From: Hafnia psychrotolerans | GTDB lineage: Bacteria > Pseudomonadota > Gammaproteobacteria > Enterobacterales > Enterobacteriaceae | Reading direction: 5' to 3' | Length of the DNA stretch: 64,000 nt | Assembly (NCBI RefSeq): GCF_014639435.1 | Contig: NZ_BMFZ01000006.1 | Location: forward strand, 124,001-188,000 | Shown here: piece after piece, positions 44,849-54,816 of the stretch | Layout: each line of letters opens with the position of its first letter | How positions within the stretch are numbered: position 1 is the stretch's first letter | Position numbers and translations under genes: made by a program | The notes under the pieces: model-generated | The model's database searches: none | The model's input: the letters and a program-made list of their open reading frames with translations, nothing else | What the model was told of the DNA's origin: nothing

Positions 44849-45808
44849 TTATTGGTTGTCGTGCTCTTCGATATCTTCCGTGGTGAGAGGGCACTCAAAA
44901 TCGTCGGGCTTAATCGCTAGCAGATCGCATTTCAGATGGTCGATCACCTGTTCCGTGGTATTACCGAGAAATGCCGCAGACAATCCTGTGCGGCCAATAG
45001 TACCGATGACCACAACACCTGCCTGTAAATGTTCTGCAAGGTCAGGGATGACTTCCTCTGGAAGGCCTTTCTCCACATGGGTGAATTTTTCGTCCAGTTG
45101 GAATTTCTGCCGCAGGGCTTTCATGGCGATTAAGTGCTGGCCTCGAATAGCGTCGTTATAGACACTCGGATCAAAATCGGGCAACTCGATGGCAATATTG
45201 ATAGGTGTGACCGGGTAGGCCCCAACCAGATGAACTTCCGTCTGATTGACATGATCCGCCAGTTCGATAGTTTCTTTTACTAATTTGATATTCAGTGGGT
45301 CATGGTAGGACTCTTCGCTAGAGAGATTCACCGCGACCAGCGCCTTCCCACTTTCCGGCCATGGCTGGTCTTTTACCATCCACACTGGGCATGGGCACTT
45401 GCGCAGTAAATTCCAGTCGGTTGGGGTGAAAATAACAGATTCAAGTCGGTCATGCTGATGCGCCATTTTCAGTAACAGATCGTGCTTAGCGGCGAGCACT
45501 TCCAGAATGATGGCTTCGAAAGGTTTGTTATGCCATACCACTTTGATCTCAATCGGAATACCGGCTTCAACATAGTAGTGGCACTGCTCGGCAATCCAGG
45601 CCTCACGCTCGGTGATCACGCTTTGTCGCATGGCTAACCGCTCGTCAGGGGAGAGCATGGTGGTCATTTCATAGGAGAAGTCATAAATCGACAGAAAGGC
45701 TTTTATGCACCCGCCATTTCTCTGAACCAGATAGACTGCACGACGCAGCGCGGGTTGGTCGTCCTGATTGGGGTCGATTGCGACCAAAATATTCTGATAC
45801 TTAGCCAT
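44849..45808 (-). CDS. uspE: Tandem universal stress protein UspE
   Basis: The start at 45808 ([17 protein letters not shown]) has AAGGAG 5 nt upstream; the in-frame GTG at 45814 would overlap that site. The 319-residue protein contains two universal stress protein domains, the second ending with the nucleotide-binding-like [23 protein letters not shown]. It matches E. coli UspE (316 aa), involved in stress resistance, motility and aggregation. It lies next to fnr on the same strand, as in E. coli. Confidence 0.95.
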   Translation of the reverse strand: MAKYQNILVAIDPNQDDQPALRRAVYLVQRNGGCIKAFLSIYDFSYEMTTMLSPDERLAMRQSVITEREAWIAEQCHYYVEAGIPIEIKVVWHNKPFEAIILEVLAAKHDLLLKMAHQHDRLESVIFTPTDWNLLRKCPCPVWMVKDQPWPESGKALVAVNLSSEESYHDPLNIKLVKETIELADHVNQTEVHLVGAYPVTPINIAIELPDFDPSVYNDAIRGQHLIAMKALRQKFQLDEKFTHVEKGLPEEVIPDLAEHLQAGVVVIGTIGRTGLSAAFLGNTTEQVIDHLKCDLLAIKPDDFECPLTTEDIEEHDNQ

Positions 45809-45948
45809 GGGCACTCCTTAACATCTGTGATGGAACAGCGTTATAGCTCAGTGTATTAAGTACAGAGTAAACCAAGATTAAGCAATCGGATAGCAGAGAA
45901 GTTCAGTCGGATCAACAAATTATTGTTTTGAAAATCCGACCTACTGAG

Positions 45949-46698
45949 TTATGCGGCGACGGATTGACCCGCCAATTGAGAAAGCAGAGCATGATTCTCA
46001 ATGGTAATATATTTACCTTTAACGCTAAGCATTTCTGATTTCTGGAAACGCCCCAATAAACGGCTGATGGTTTCTACCGTCAGGCCCAGATAATTACCAA
46101 TATCGCCACGGGTCATTGTCAGGCGGAATTCGCGCTGAGAGAAGCCACGCTCGGCAAAGCGGCGGGAGAGGTTGTAAATAAATGCAGCCAGTCTCTCTTC
46201 TGCATTTTTCTTCGACAGCAGCAGGATCATATCCTGATCGCCTTTAATTTCTCCACTCATCAAACGCATTATTTGCTGACGCAAATTAGGCATTTTCCCT
46301 GAGAGATCATCCAGCGTTTCGAAAGGGATTTCACACACCATCGAGGTTTCCAACGCGAGTGCAAAACTTGGGTGTTGTAAGCCACCAATGGCGTCGAATC
46401 CGACCAAATCACCTGCAAGATGGAAGCCGGTGATTTGCTCATCGCCTTGCTCTGTAATGGTGTAGCTTTTGATTGTCCCGGAGCGGATGGCATATAGGGA
46501 TTTCAACGCATCACCTGCTTTGAATAGAGCCTGGCCTTTTTGGATCGGTTTCTTCCTTTCGATAATATTATCGAGCTGATCGAGTTCGTGCTCATTGAGG
46601 GTGAAAGGAATACACAGCTGGCTGATACTGCAGTCTTGGCAGTGGATGGCACAACCACCAGATTGGATACGACGAATAATACGTTTTTCCGGGATCAT
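45949..46698 (-). CDS. fnr: Anaerobic global regulator FNR
   Basis: The start at 46698 gives [20 protein letters not shown], identical to the beginning of E. coli FNR; an in-frame start at 46740 lies inside the autoregulatory site. The 249-residue protein carries the iron-sulfur ligand cysteines in [16 protein letters not shown] plus Cys in TSMVCEI, a cyclic-nucleotide-binding-like core and the DNA-binding helix [18 protein letters not shown] switches gene expression on loss of oxygen. Its own promoter and the fnrS promoter in this window both carry FNR boxes. Confidence 0.98.
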   Translation of the reverse strand: MIPEKRIIRRIQSGGCAIHCQDCSISQLCIPFTLNEHELDQLDNIIERKKPIQKGQALFKAGDALKSLYAIRSGTIKSYTITEQGDEQITGFHLAGDLVGFDAIGGLQHPSFALALETSMVCEIPFETLDDLSGKMPNLRQQIMRLMSGEIKGDQDMILLLSKKNAEERLAAFIYNLSRRFAERGFSQREFRLTMTRGDIGNYLGLTVETISRLLGRFQKSEMLSVKGKYITIENHALLSQLAGQSVAA

Positions 46699-46717
46699 AG
46701 GATTCACTCTGGCAATA

Positions 46718-46731
46718 TTGATATGGGTCAA
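46718..46731 (-). promoter_or_regulatory. Autoregulatory FNR box of fnr
   Basis: On the minus strand the site reads TTGAC-CCAT-ATCAA (nine of ten positions of TTGAT-N4-ATCAA). A -10-like TAAAAT (46736-46731) adjoins it, so the box is centred near the predicted transcription start, a repressing position, as in E. coli fnr. Confidence 0.65.
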
Positions 46732-46893
46732 TTTTACCATCTTTTGACGGAATTTATAAGTAGGGCAATTAGGCGAAAAGGGCGAACTGATAGAAAATTA
46801 CGTTTTATTATCAAATTTTATTCTTATTATTTGATCTCGAACGGAAAAAAAAGGATCCATAATCGAAAAAAAATGGGAATAACCTCTGATGCA

Positions 46894-47478
46894 TTAAAAA
46901 AGTGAATTTTGTTGATTCACTAAATAACCTTCGTGGATCAGTAACCTTCTTTTTCTCTCCACGCCGCCTGCATATCCGGTCAACGTGCCGTTACTACCGA
47001 TAACTCGATGACAGGGAACCACCACACTTATCGGATTTGAACCATTAGCCAGCCCGACAGCGCGTGATGCGCCCGGATTACCTAACTGAGCTGCCATCTG
47101 TCCGTAAGTCATGACTTTCCCACAGGGAATAGTGCGTAACATCTGCCATACGCGACGCTGGAACTCAGTTCCGGCAGTGGCGACGGGCAGGGTATCAATA
47201 GCCTGTAAATCCCCGGAAAAATAATCTTGGATTCGTAGACGAATGTCAGCGTCAACATCCCCCTGATTAAGACAAAAACCTTTTTTTGCGTCGGATTTTG
47301 CTTTCTGGTTCACAGCAAGGCTATCTGATACTTCCGCACCATAGTGGCGGACCAGTAGCTGCATCATACGGTGACGGAAATCAGCCCATTCAAGCGCGCG
47401 CAAACAGCCCTGAATGTCAGTGACAATTTCCAGCTCTCCAAGCGGAGTCTCAATGGATTCACTCACTAATGTCAGCAT
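46894..47478 (-). CDS. ogt: Methylated-DNA--[protein]-cysteine S-methyltransferase Ogt
   Basis: The start at 47478 ([14 protein letters not shown]) has GGAGAG 5 nt upstream; the upstream in-frame ATG at 47502 is less suited. The 194-residue protein has the active-site motif VVPCHRVIG with the methyl-accepting Cys, and [21 protein letters not shown] of the DNA-binding domain. It repairs O6-alkylguanine in DNA. Compared with E. coli Ogt (171 aa) there is an extra stretch of about 20 residues before the catalytic domain (region [12 protein letters not shown]). It follows the E. coli order next to fnr. Confidence 0.94.
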   Translation of the reverse strand: MLTLVSESIETPLGELEIVTDIQGCLRALEWADFRHRMMQLLVRHYGAEVSDSLAVNQKAKSDAKKGFCLNQGDVDADIRLRIQDYFSGDLQAIDTLPVATAGTEFQRRVWQMLRTIPCGKVMTYGQMAAQLGNPGASRAVGLANGSNPISVVVPCHRVIGSNGTLTGYAGGVERKRRLLIHEGYLVNQQNSLF

Positions 47479-47620
47479 CAGAACTCTCCAAAAAACCAGC
47501 AAGCATTATTACATGGAGCAAGCAGAATTTCGACTTTAATACCCAACACCGGTGCAACCCCTTACAATATGACACTTGTTTAGATTTCATTTGGTTTTCG
47601 TTTACTTATCAGGATATGTA

Positions 47621-48649
47621 ATGCTGCCAGAATCGCTTGGGTTTCCACTGGAAACGACTGTTGTTTTTATTGTTGTTGCCGTTTGTGCACTGCTAATTGA
47701 CATTTTTGCTCACCGCAGCCACAAGCCAATTGGCTTGAAGAGTGCGTCTATATGGACACTTTTCTGGATCTTGGTGTCACTCTCTTTTGCTGGTTTCCTC
47801 TATTTCCATCACGGCAAAGAAGTCGCCAGTTTGTTCCTGACCGGGTATGCCCTCGAGCAAGTATTATCGATAGATAACCTATTCGTGATTATGGCGATTT
47901 TCGCCTGGTTTAAAGTCCCGGACGGCTATCGCCACCGAATTCTCTATTGGGGTGTGATCGGCGCCATCGTGTTCCGAGGCATTTTTGTGGTGATCGGCAC
48001 CAGCTTGCTGGCGCTCGGTCCATGGGTGGAAATGGTGTTTGCGGTGATTATTCTGTGGACGGCTATTTTGATGATGCGCGCCGGAGATGACGACGACGCT
48101 TCCGACGATTATTCCGACCACATCGCCAACCGCTTAGTCCGCCGTTTCTTTCCGGTTTATCCGAAACTCATCGGCGCGCACTTCCTGGTCAACAGCCAGC
48201 AAATCGAAGCTGAACTAGCGAAAACGGAGAACCAAGACTTCAGTTTTCAGGTTAAGAAGGGTGTCCGTTATGCTACGCCGCTACTGCTGTGCATTGCCGT
48301 CGTGGAGATTTCAGACCTGATGTTTGCGTTCGACAGCGTACCTGCGGTGATCGCCGTCAGTCGAGAGCCGCTGATTGTTTATTCGGCCATGATGTTTGCG
48401 GTCCTGGGCCTGCGTACGATGTACTTCGTGCTCGAGGCGCTGCGTAAATATCTGCGCCACCTTGAGAAATCGGTGATCTTCCTACTGTTCTTTGTGGCAG
48501 CCAAACTGGCTTTAAACTCCAGCGATCATCTTTGGCACCACGGCTATAACATCAGTGCGCTGGCCAGCTTGTATGTGGTGCTCGGTGTACTGGCGTTAGG
48601 TATTGTCGCCAGCCTGCTGTTCCCCGGTGATAAAAAAGCGGACAAATAA
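47621..48649 (+). CDS. TerC/Alx-family integral membrane protein
   Basis: The ATG at 47621 has AGGA 6 nt upstream. The 342-residue protein has about nine membrane segments with the TerC hallmarks ALEQVLSIDNLFVI and VEISDLMFAFDSVPAV, whose acidic residues in helices are thought to bind a metal ion. It is close in length to plasmid TerC of tellurite resistance and to E. coli Alx (321 aa), a Mn2+-linked exporter. No other ter genes are nearby, and no yybP-ykoY-like leader was recognised upstream. A metal-ion export role, perhaps Mn2+, is inferred from the family. Confidence 0.88.
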   Translation: MLPESLGFPLETTVVFIVVAVCALLIDIFAHRSHKPIGLKSASIWTLFWILVSLSFAGFLYFHHGKEVASLFLTGYALEQVLSIDNLFVIMAIFAWFKVPDGYRHRILYWGVIGAIVFRGIFVVIGTSLLALGPWVEMVFAVIILWTAILMMRAGDDDDASDDYSDHIANRLVRRFFPVYPKLIGAHFLVNSQQIEAELAKTENQDFSFQVKKGVRYATPLLLCIAVVEISDLMFAFDSVPAVIAVSREPLIVYSAMMFAVLGLRTMYFVLEALRKYLRHLEKSVIFLLFFVAAKLALNSSDHLWHHGYNISALASLYVVLGVLALGIVASLLFPGDKKADK

Positions 48650-48676
48650 AAACGTCCCTATCATAGAAAAATTCAC

Positions 48677-48712
48677 AAAAAAAGCGGGACGCAATAAGGC
48701 GTCCCGCTTTAC
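48677..48712. terminator. Bidirectional terminator between the TerC-family gene and gpgS
   Basis: AAAGCGGGACGC / GCGTCCCGCTTT is a perfect 12-bp stem with a 6-nt loop, with an A-run to the left that makes a strong T-tract for the minus strand. Confidence 0.9.
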
Positions 48713-48729
48713 GTTTGAATATTTAGGAA

Positions 48730-49950
48730 CTACACATGCCCTTCATTATCCTGCTCCACAGCCTCATGTAGACGCTCCAGAATATCAGGGAAGGCGGATT
48801 GCACACGGCTCCAGCTTGGAATGAATGGCTTTTCGCTCGGTGTGTCCACAAATGCCTGACCGGCCTCCATAATCGCTCCAGAGAATAATTCTACCGCCGA
48901 TTCTTCACTATGACGATCAAACGAAAGGCCATTCATCTTGGCGTCATGCTCAAAGGCATCAATCATATCCAAGGCTTTACGGTAGTAGGTCGCTTTCAGA
49001 ATACGGAAAGACTCGCTGGTGATCCCCACACCAAGGATAGCCATTTTACGGTACAGCGCTTTGGTGATATCAATGCTCATTCGCTGCAAACCGTTGCTGG
49101 CATCCTCTTCAGACATCGGCTGATGTTTGTGATCGTAGTTATTGGCAATATCAACCTGACAAATTCGTTTGGTGGCGGTATTACGGTGTAATTCCGATAG
49201 CACGCCAATCTCGAGCCCCCAGTCACTTGGAATGCGCAAGTCATTTAGCACATCAGTACGCATCGCGAACTCACCGGAAAGGGGGTAACGAAATGAGCGC
49301 AGATATTCGAGAAAGTCTGAATGCCCATAAACGATTTGCAAGGATTTCAGCAGTGGGAAGACCAACAGTCGGCCTACGCGCCCATTGAATTTACCTTCCG
49401 CAACGCGGGCGTAATACCCCTTACAAAAGTCGTAATGGAAGTTCGGATTCGCAACCGGATACATCAAACGGGCCAACATATCACGACTATAGGTGACAAT
49501 GTCACAATCATGCAGGCCAACGACCGAAGTACGACGTGACGACAAGGTGTAACCCACGCAGAACCACACATTACGGCCTTTGCCGGGTTCCATCGGCGAC
49601 AATCCTTTTTTTTGCAACTCCTGATCCAGCGCCGTCAGGCGTGGGCCATCGTTCCATAAAATACGGTGACGTTGTGGTAAACGGGAAAAGAATTCCCTGG
49701 CAAACAAAAACTGATCGCGGTCAGCGCGATCCAGACCAATCACAATTTCTTCGAGATAGGGGACTTTGCTCAGTTCATCGACAATGTTGCTCAGTGCCGG
49801 ACCTTCAAGCTCTGAAAACAGCGAAGGCAGGATCAGTCCCATCGTTCGGCGACCGGAAAACACCTGAAGGTCATATTCCAACTCTTCTGTTTTACGGTTA
49901 GTTAAATTATGGAAATTAGTAATGACACCATCCTGATAAAAGTCGCTCAT
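48730..49950 (-). CDS. gpgS: Glucosyl-3-phosphoglycerate synthase
   Basis: The 406-residue protein is a GT-A-fold glycosyltransferase of the glucosyl-3-phosphoglycerate synthase type. The metal/NDP-sugar motif is visible as LHDCDIVTY, and GLEIGVLSEL and NYDHKHQP are further family blocks. It would transfer glucose from an NDP-glucose to 3-phosphoglycerate. The gene lies 85 bp downstream of a HAD phosphatase of the mannosyl-/glucosyl-3-phosphoglycerate phosphatase type, and the two together make glucosylglycerate, a compatible solute known in Dickeya. The specificity for glucose rather than mannose is inferred from sequence memory and organism. Confidence 0.85.
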   Translation of the reverse strand: MSDFYQDGVITNFHNLTNRKTEELEYDLQVFSGRRTMGLILPSLFSELEGPALSNIVDELSKVPYLEEIVIGLDRADRDQFLFAREFFSRLPQRHRILWNDGPRLTALDQELQKKGLSPMEPGKGRNVWFCVGYTLSSRRTSVVGLHDCDIVTYSRDMLARLMYPVANPNFHYDFCKGYYARVAEGKFNGRVGRLLVFPLLKSLQIVYGHSDFLEYLRSFRYPLSGEFAMRTDVLNDLRIPSDWGLEIGVLSELHRNTATKRICQVDIANNYDHKHQPMSEEDASNGLQRMSIDITKALYRKMAILGVGITSESFRILKATYYRKALDMIDAFEHDAKMNGLSFDRHSEESAVELFSGAIMEAGQAFVDTPSEKPFIPSWSRVQSAFPDILERLHEAVEQDNEGHV

Positions 49951-50035
49951 TTGCTACTCTCCAATTTTAGTTTTAGTAAAATTCCCGAAACCAAAGTGAT
50001 ACAACAACGGCTTATCCCTTAAGACAGCTTTATTT

Positions 50036-50836
50036 TCACTTAATCGCTATAAAATGATCCAACCCTTGTCGCCAACCTTCCGGACCATGTCGCGTAGTGC
50101 GGTAAACATTTCGATCTTCTTTGTTCAGCGGCATATCCTGATCGTGATGGCCTAAAATCACCACCGCAAAATCCACCGCTTCGAGCATCGAAATATCATT
50201 AGGACCATCGCCCAGACCGAGAGTGACCATCGCTTGGTCTCGCTGTTGTTGATACTGTTCAGCCAGCCAGCGGACCGCCTGGCCTTTACCTGCGTCCTGA
50301 CCCATAACATGCCAAAACCTTCCACCACGAGTCAGCGCCAGTCCTTCTTCTCTCAACAACTTTTCCATGCGGGAAAAATCCAGAGTATTGCCGAACCACA
50401 TAAGCGGTTCAGAAGCATCACGCTGCATCGCCAACCTCGCATTCGTCAGTGTCAGACCTGTCCAGTCAGCCACCTGCTGAGGCGTAACATCGCCGAATCC
50501 ACGAAACTCAAAATCGTAACGTTTACGCAGGTCCACAAGGACATCGCGGATATGTTGATAGTCAGCCCCAATCAGGTGATGAGCGGGGTTGTCACCACCT
50601 GCCAGCTGAATTAGCGCGCCATTTTCAGCAATAAATGGCAGATGATTTAGCTTCAGAGTGTGTTGTAATGCTGAGACTTCCGCTGAGGTTTTACTGGTCG
50701 TTATGATCACCGGAATATTATGTTCTGCCAGTTGGTCAAGCCACCCTTGTGCGGGTGCCCAACTGTAATCATGGTGGTCAAGCAGTGAACCATCAAGGTC
50801 GGTAAAAACAATCAGAGGATCATCAAGATAAGGCAT
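50036..50836 (-). CDS. yedP: Glucosyl-/mannosyl-3-phosphoglycerate phosphatase (HAD family)
   Basis: The 266-residue protein is a Cof-type HAD phosphatase with nucleophile motif FTDLDGSLLD near the N-terminus, the Thr/Ser motif ITTSKTS, the Lys in GKGQAV and the final acidic motif GLGDGPND. It matches E. coli YedP (271 aa) of the mannosyl-3-phosphoglycerate phosphatase family. It is first in a two-gene unit with gpgS, so its likely job here is to dephosphorylate glucosyl-3-phosphoglycerate to glucosylglycerate. It is divergent from apbE. Confidence 0.88.
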   Translation of the reverse strand: MPYLDDPLIVFTDLDGSLLDHHDYSWAPAQGWLDQLAEHNIPVIITTSKTSAEVSALQHTLKLNHLPFIAENGALIQLAGGDNPAHHLIGADYQHIRDVLVDLRKRYDFEFRGFGDVTPQQVADWTGLTLTNARLAMQRDASEPLMWFGNTLDFSRMEKLLREEGLALTRGGRFWHVMGQDAGKGQAVRWLAEQYQQQRDQAMVTLGLGDGPNDISMLEAVDFAVVILGHHDQDMPLNKEDRNVYRTTRHGPEGWRQGLDHFIAIK

Positions 50837-51179
50837 TATTTCTCCTCAATTCTATTAAGGAACCTAATATAACCAATGAGGATTATTTCCTGTTCCAGTC
50901 AATCAGTATATACGGAAAAATCAGATTCATGGGTTGCGACCCAGTGACACCACATGTTAGTCGAATGGTTTCAGCTCCCATTCTTGCAGCCAGTTGCTAG
51001 CGTCGCTGGCTTAAGCAGGATCCTGCCAGTGCACACATTTTCAGGTAAAATCGTGCGGTAATAGGAAGAAGATGCGGGTCAAGTCTTGTTGTTGGTCTGT
51101 GGTTTAAGTTATTTCAATTACTGTTCGTACACTTTTTTCCGGCTCTTTGCACACCGTTAGTTTTTTAAGCGAGTTATTC
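50837..51179. other. 343-bp divergent gap between the phosphatase gene and apbE
   Basis: The region contains promoters for both directions. A short AT-rich block lies near the phosphatase gene and no strong inverted repeat, terminator or small ORF was found. Confidence 0.5.
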
Positions 51180-52244
51180 ATGTCTGATTTACAACATCCC
51201 GGCTTTCGACAAGCGATACGTCTGGTCTGCGTCATTGTCGGTGTCACGCTGCTGGCATCTTGTGACAACGTCACGAAAAAAACACCAAATACGTTAGTCA
51301 TTGAAGGCAAAACCATGGGGACGTTCTACCGCGTTAGCCTGGCGGGTGTCGATAACAGCCGAGAAGCCGCACTGCGTCAGCAAATCGAAGCACAACTCGC
51401 AGAGGACGACCATCAGCTTTCAACCTATAAAGACGATTCAGTTCTGTCTCGTTTCAACCAATATCAGGGCAGTGTGCCGCAACCCATCAGTGCTGGCATG
51501 GCAGACATTATCGTGACATCGTTGCGCATCGGGCAAAAAACCTCAGGCGCGATGGATATCACCGTCGGTCCACTGGTTAACCTGTGGGGGTTTGGTCCGC
51601 AGAAACAGCCTATCAAGACACCGACTGACGCCCAGATTGACGCAGCCCGTCAGCAAATAGGGTTACAGCATCTGCGAGTGATTCAGCAAGAAGACGGTCA
51701 GTATCTGCAAAAAGATCTGCCGAATATGTATGTTGACCTATCAACCGTGGGCGAAGGTTACGCGACGGACCACCTGGCGCGGCTAATTGAAGGCAACGGC
51801 ATCAGCAATTATCTGGTATCGGTGGGCGGCGCAGTGGTTTCCCGGGGCTATAACGCCAAAGGAAATCCGTGGCAGGTGGCGATCCAGAAACCAACCGATA
51901 AAGAGTCCGCGGTGCAGGCTATTGTAGACTTGCAGGGCATGGGCATCAGCACATCGGGCAGTTACCGAAACTATTACGAACTGGATGGCAAACGCCTGTC
52001 ACATATTATCGATCCGGCGACCGGCCACCCGATTACCCATAAGCTGGTTTCTGCCACAGTGATTGCGTCTACGGCGCTGGAAGCTGACGGCTGGGACACC
52101 GGACTGATGGTATTGGGCACGAAAAAGGCCATGGCTCTGGCCGAAAAAGAACACCTGGCAGTCTATCTGATCACCAAAAAAGGGGACAGTTTTGAGGTCC
52201 ACATGACGCCGCAATTTAAAGCCTATCTACGTAAGCCTGAATAA
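51180..52244 (+). CDS. apbE: FAD:protein FMN transferase ApbE
   Basis: The ATG at 51180 is chosen; a TTG-initiated extension from 51147 is less likely. The 354-residue lipoprotein precursor has lipobox LLASC, then the ApbE fold with TMGTFYRVS, the substrate-binding DLSTVGEGYATD, GGAVVSRG, and the metal/FAD motif SHIIDPATGHP. It attaches FMN from FAD to Thr residues of periplasmic or membrane proteins such as subunits of Na+-NQR or Rnf. The host flavoprotein genes are not in the window. A 14-bp inverted repeat follows the stop. Confidence 0.94.
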   Translation: MSDLQHPGFRQAIRLVCVIVGVTLLASCDNVTKKTPNTLVIEGKTMGTFYRVSLAGVDNSREAALRQQIEAQLAEDDHQLSTYKDDSVLSRFNQYQGSVPQPISAGMADIIVTSLRIGQKTSGAMDITVGPLVNLWGFGPQKQPIKTPTDAQIDAARQQIGLQHLRVIQQEDGQYLQKDLPNMYVDLSTVGEGYATDHLARLIEGNGISNYLVSVGGAVVSRGYNAKGNPWQVAIQKPTDKESAVQAIVDLQGMGISTSGSYRNYYELDGKRLSHIIDPATGHPITHKLVSATVIASTALEADGWDTGLMVLGTKKAMALAEKEHLAVYLITKKGDSFEVHMTPQFKAYLRKPE

Positions 52245-52252
52245 TCAGTTTG

Positions 52253-52291
52253 CGGCACGGTTTCAGAGTGTGGATACCTGAAACCGTGCCG
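52253..52291. other. Perfect 14-bp inverted repeat between apbE and glgX
   Basis: CGGCACGGTTTCAG / CTGAAACCGTGCCG with an 11-nt loop lies between the converging genes. It has no T-tract on either strand, so it is an atypical transcript end or stabilising hairpin. Confidence 0.7.
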
Positions 52292-52309
52292 AAGATTTGC
52301 AGCCATAAG

Positions 52310-54595
52310 TTACTGTTTCGTGCTGCTGATTAACTCGAACAAAACCACGGTGCGCGACGGGCAGATATATTCTCGACCAAAATCGAAATTATGCTCGTTA
52401 ACGTCATCCGGCTGGAAGGTATCGAGGATATGTCGCCAGCTTTCGCCATGTGCCACCGAGGGTAGGCTAAACATGACTTCTTCATGTGATGCGTTGAACA
52501 GTAGCAATACGGTGCTTAGCGAACCATAGCGTAGCAGCCCGGTGGGCTGTGCACGGCCATCAAGAAGCATGGCGATACTTTTGGCGTGTGGATCAGCCCA
52601 AGCCTCTTCGCTCATCTCATCGCCGCGCGGCTGAAACCAGCTGACATCCTTTACGTTGAGTTTTTCATGTACCGCACCGGTAAGAAAACGACCACGGTGG
52701 AGAATGGGGAACCGCTTTCTCAGCGCAATCAGCCGGTAGGTAAACAGGAGCATCGATTTGCCTTTTGCTTCGATAGCCCAGTTCACCCAAGCGATGTCGG
52801 TATCCTGACAATAGGCATTGTTATTGCCGTTTTGGGAGCGCGCAAACTCATCGCCAGCCAGCAGCATCGGTGTGCCCTGAGAGAACAGCAATGTTGCCAG
52901 CAAGTTTCTCATCTGGCGCTGACGCAACTCGTTGATTGACGGGTCATCAGTCGGCCCTTCAGCCCCGTAGTTGGCTGAAATGTTGTTGTTGCTGCCGTCG
53001 TTTCCATCCTCACCGTTAGCTTCGTTATGCTTATTTTCATACGACACCAGATCATTAAGCGTGAAGCCATCGTGCGCGGTGATGAAGTTGACCGAAGCAT
53101 AAGGCTTCCGCCCGCGATGGTTAAAGATGTCGGCTGAGCCGGAAAGGCGGGTGGCAAACTGCGCCAACTGACCTTCGTCTCCACGCCAGAATTTACGTGC
53201 TGAATCCCGGAAACGGTCATTCCATTCGGTCCAACCCGGAGGAAAACCGCCAACCTGATAACCGCCGGGACCGCAATCCCAGGGTTCGGCAATCAGTTTG
53301 CACTGACTGAGGATGGGGTCCTGGCGGCACGTGTCGAGGAAACCACAACCTTCGTCAAAACCATAGCTTTCACGTCCGAGAATCGTTGCCAAATCGAAGC
53401 GGAAACCGTCCACTTGCATTTCTGTGGCCCAGTAACGCAATGAATCGGTGACCATCTGCAATACCCTTGGGTGGCTGAGATTCAGCGTATTCCCCGTGCC
53501 GGTATCATTGATGTAATAGCGCTTATTGTCCGGCATCAGCCGGTAATAACTGGCGTTGTCGATCCCCTTAAACGACAGTGTCGGGCCGAGTTCATTGCCT
53601 TCTGCCGTATGGTTGTACACCACGTCGAGGATCACTTCGATCTCTGCGGCATGCAGCGTGGCAATCATCTGCTTAAACTCATTGACCGTATGAGTGGCCA
53701 TATACTGCGGGTGAGGAGCGAAAAAGCTCAGGGTGTTGTAACCCCAAAAATTGTGCAGACCTTTATCCTGCAGATGGCGGTCGTCGGTAAATGCGTGGAT
53801 CGGCATCAGCTCGATAGAGGTAATGCCCAGCGATTTTATGTAATCGACAATTTGCGGCGTACTCAACCCGGAGAAGGTCCCTCGCATAGGGTCAGGTACT
53901 GCCGGATGCCGCATGGTATAGCCACGCACATGGGTTTCGTAAATTAATGTCTCCTCCCACGGAATATGATTTTTGCGCGAACGCGCCCATGAGAAGGCGG
54001 GGTCGATCACCTTGCATTTTGGCAAAAATTCAGCGCTGTCACGGTTATCAATATGCAGATCTTTTTTATCACTTTGTAGGTCATAGGCGAACAGCGCATC
54101 ATCCCATTTCAGTTCACCCACGATTTGCTTGGCATAAGGGTCAAGCAGTAGTTTGGCTGGGTTGAATCGATGTCCGTCATGCGGTGCATAAGGACCGTGG
54201 ACGCGGTAGGCATAGAGTAGGCCCGGACGGGCATCCGGCAAATAACCGTGCCATACCTCATCGGTATATTCCGGCAGCTCAATCACGTCGTACTGCTCGC
54301 CTGCATCGTTAAATAGACACAGCTCAACTTTGGTGGCATTGGCAGAGAACAGTGCAAAATTGACACCCAGACCGTCCCAGGTGGCGCCGAGCGGAACCGG
54401 TAAGCCTTCACGGACGCGAGTTTGATGGTTGGAGTCAAAACCTTTGACAATTTCGCCATCGCTGTATGGATGGATGATCCGCACGCCCGAAGTATCCACA
54501 GCGACATCAACCTGAGCGTGGCTGAGCACGCGCTGTGCTGATTCGGGAAGGGCGGCGGTAGGTTTACTGGTTTTTTTGGGTGAAGTTTTTGCCAT
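52310..54595 (-). CDS. glgX: Glycogen debranching enzyme (GlgX/TreX-type isoamylase)
   Basis: The ATG at 54595 is preferred over the in-frame GTG at 54607. The 761-residue GH13 protein has an N-terminal CBM48-like domain (PLGATWDGLGVNFALFSANA), then the GH13 regions VILDVVYNHT (I), GFRFDLATILG (II, nucleophile Asp), LIAEPWD (III, catalytic Glu) and ITAHDGFTLNDLV (IV). It removes alpha-1,6 branches from glycogen limit dextrin. E. coli GlgX is shorter (657 aa); this is the longer TreX-like form with an extra N-terminal Lys/Ser-rich tail of about 50 residues. No other glycogen genes are nearby. Confidence 0.92.
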   Translation of the reverse strand: MAKTSPKKTSKPTAALPESAQRVLSHAQVDVAVDTSGVRIIHPYSDGEIVKGFDSNHQTRVREGLPVPLGATWDGLGVNFALFSANATKVELCLFNDAGEQYDVIELPEYTDEVWHGYLPDARPGLLYAYRVHGPYAPHDGHRFNPAKLLLDPYAKQIVGELKWDDALFAYDLQSDKKDLHIDNRDSAEFLPKCKVIDPAFSWARSRKNHIPWEETLIYETHVRGYTMRHPAVPDPMRGTFSGLSTPQIVDYIKSLGITSIELMPIHAFTDDRHLQDKGLHNFWGYNTLSFFAPHPQYMATHTVNEFKQMIATLHAAEIEVILDVVYNHTAEGNELGPTLSFKGIDNASYYRLMPDNKRYYINDTGTGNTLNLSHPRVLQMVTDSLRYWATEMQVDGFRFDLATILGRESYGFDEGCGFLDTCRQDPILSQCKLIAEPWDCGPGGYQVGGFPPGWTEWNDRFRDSARKFWRGDEGQLAQFATRLSGSADIFNHRGRKPYASVNFITAHDGFTLNDLVSYENKHNEANGEDGNDGSNNNISANYGAEGPTDDPSINELRQRQMRNLLATLLFSQGTPMLLAGDEFARSQNGNNNAYCQDTDIAWVNWAIEAKGKSMLLFTYRLIALRKRFPILHRGRFLTGAVHEKLNVKDVSWFQPRGDEMSEEAWADPHAKSIAMLLDGRAQPTGLLRYGSLSTVLLLFNASHEEVMFSLPSVAHGESWRHILDTFQPDDVNEHNFDFGREYICPSRTVVLFELISSTKQ

Positions 54596-54816
54596 TCTTG
54601 TCGTCACTCCTGAACCTGAGAATCAGAATAAATTCTGAAGAATTATTGAGCCAAGAGCGTTCGTGGCTGAAATCGTGTCTGCACAAACCCATCAAGGAGT
54701 GTAGTCGGATTCATATACTTTTGCTTTGCATCGGCTTTTTCGTTACTTTTTTTTTCACCAAAAACTCCCAAGCTAGGCTATAAAATCACTTTGTCGTTAT
54801 TAAATCAGGAGCCGCC

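Noticed and set aside
47479-47620. yybP-ykoY manganese riboswitch upstream of the TerC-family gene
   Set aside because: Such a leader is known for E. coli alx, but this gap is short and I could not find the conserved stem pattern.
51258-51280. CRP-like TGTGACAACGTCACG inside apbE
   Set aside because: The spacer is 5 rather than 6 bp and it lies in coding sequence encoding the conserved lipobox region.
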